Positions 5,324-5,742 of a stretch of 5,742 nt of DNA are shown here, in pieces. Source of the stretch: Nitrospira lenta (GTDB lineage Bacteria; Nitrospirota; Nitrospiria; Nitrospirales; Nitrospiraceae); assembly GCA_945906715.1 (NCBI GenBank), contig CAMDRK010000183.1, forward strand, positions 1-5,742, in the 5' to 3' direction. The notes under the pieces are model-generated. The model saw only the letters and a list, made by a program, of their open reading frames with translations, was not told the origin of the DNA and made no database searches. Made by a program: the position numbers and the translations under genes. Every line of letters starts with the position of its first letter. Within the stretch, counting starts at the first letter, position 1.

Positions 5324-5663
5324 CGTGTTCCTCCTCTGTTGTGGCATACGTCCTCTGCACCAGCCGCTTCACGTACTGCTGGAGCATGGCCTCTGTGTGC
5401 GGCTCAACCACCAAGGCTTCCATGCCATACTCCTCTCCCCGGACCCACCGCACGATAGCAGCAGCCACAAGAATACGTTCTTGGTTTGGCAAGTTGACGG
5501 TTAGGGGACACGTTTGTCCAACTCGCAGCGACACATCGCCGGAGAGTCGCCACCCATTTACCGAAAGATTCCAGACAATACCGTGGCCCTCAGATAGACC
5601 GGCGTAGTGGGTCACAGGGCAACAGACAGGAAATCGACGATGAGGGCGAATCGAGAATGGCAT
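5295..5663 (-). CDS. PilZ-domain c-di-GMP-binding protein
   Basis: A 122-residue protein that is essentially a single PilZ domain (about residues 4-105). Both ligand-binding signatures are present: RPHRR (Arg6 to Arg10, the RxxxR motif) and NLSVNG (Asn32-x-Ser34-x-x-Gly37, the [D/N]xSxxG motif). The later strands (VRWVRGEEYGMEAL) and the closing helix (MLQQYVKRLVQ) follow the usual stand-alone PilZ pattern. Such proteins bind cyclic di-GMP in the cytoplasm and pass the signal to a partner; the partner here is unknown. The ATG at 5663 is the only in-frame start after a TAG at 5691-5693, though no good Shine-Dalgarno precedes it. The gene heads the minus-strand cluster and overlaps the truncated EEP gene. 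The acidic tail (TTEEEHDAS) is not part of the domain. Confidence 0.9.
   Translation of the reverse strand: MPFSIRPHRRFPVCCPVTHYAGLSEGHGIVWNLSVNGWRLSGDVSLRVGQTCPLTVNLPNQERILVAAAIVRWVRGEEYGMEALVVEPHTEAMLQQYVKRLVQRTYATTEEEHDASISETIP
5330..5335 (-). promoter_or_regulatory. Ribosome binding site of the EEP fragment, inside the PilZ gene
   Basis: A perfect AGGAGG on the minus strand lies 6 nt before ATG 5323 and within the last codons of the PilZ gene. It decides the EEP start at 5323 and implies that the two genes were translated from one mRNA. Confidence 0.65.
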
Positions 5664-5687
5664 GAGAGGAGTCTCGCAAGGAGGCGT

Positions 5688-5717
5688 ATTCTAGAAGGGT
5701 CGTAGCGTAAGGCGCAA
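5688..5717 (-). promoter_or_regulatory. Candidate sigma70-type promoter of the PilZ cluster
   Basis: On the minus strand TTGCGC (5712-5717; three of six -35 bases match) is followed by an 18-bp spacer and TAGAAT (5688-5693; five of six -10 bases match). Transcription would start near 5681, giving a leader of about 18 nt before ATG 5663. The short leader and the lack of a Shine-Dalgarno make the assignment tentative. Confidence 0.35.
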
Positions 5718-5742
5718 GGGGCTCTGGCAGGAAGAATGGGTT

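Noticed and set aside
5302..5607. Plus-strand frame of 101 codons opposite the PilZ gene
   Set aside because: The minus strand carries both c-di-GMP-binding motifs and the EEP ribosome-binding site; the plus product is Ser/Arg/Thr-rich without motifs.

Overview
The window looks like chromosomal DNA of a free-living, GC-moderate Gram-negative bacterium. The best guess is Nitrospira or a relative. That guess rests on a PilZ protein and an EEP-type N-terminus that resemble families I remember from Nitrospira; it is an inference from style, not proof. Almost all genes lie on the minus strand.

Left third (1-2212): one very large open frame on the minus strand, uninterrupted for 737 codons and running off the left edge. 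It encodes a lipoprotein made of a lipobox signal peptide, a ZU5-like beta domain, a Thr/Pro linker, an alpha/beta-hydrolase (lipase) domain with a full Ser-Asp-His triad, an InlB-type 'bacterial repeat' domain and the start of a Vgb-type (streptogramin lyase-like) beta-propeller. It is easily missed because its stop codon is outside the window.

Middle (2213-4218): a gene-poor, remodelled zone. It holds a doubtful small minus-strand frame with a hydrophobic tail, then a complete IS30-family insertion sequence (2780-3807) with imperfect inverted repeats and an apparently intact DDE transposase. Next come a plus-strand open frame that looks like the 3' remnant of a gene, and two GC-rich stem-loops with the same GGAA loop. 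The second stem-loop works as a terminator for the nuclease gene to its right.

Right third (4219-5742): a compact minus-strand cluster, apparently one operon read from right to left. It begins with a candidate promoter, then a PilZ (c-di-GMP receptor) protein, then the N-terminus of an endonuclease/exonuclease/phosphatase (EEP) protein overlapping the PilZ gene and cut off just after its first catalytic-core strand. A short remnant frame follows, and last a secreted staphylococcal-nuclease-like protein with a C-terminal Ada-like metal-binding module. The truncated EEP gene next to a headless 3' frame suggests an internal deletion that removed most of the EEP gene and the front of a neighbour. 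What remains functional is probably a c-di-GMP-binding protein and an exported nuclease.

No tRNA, rRNA, CRISPR array or phage structural gene was seen. The most unusual objects are the multidomain lipase-propeller lipoprotein and the damaged PilZ-EEP-nuclease cluster.
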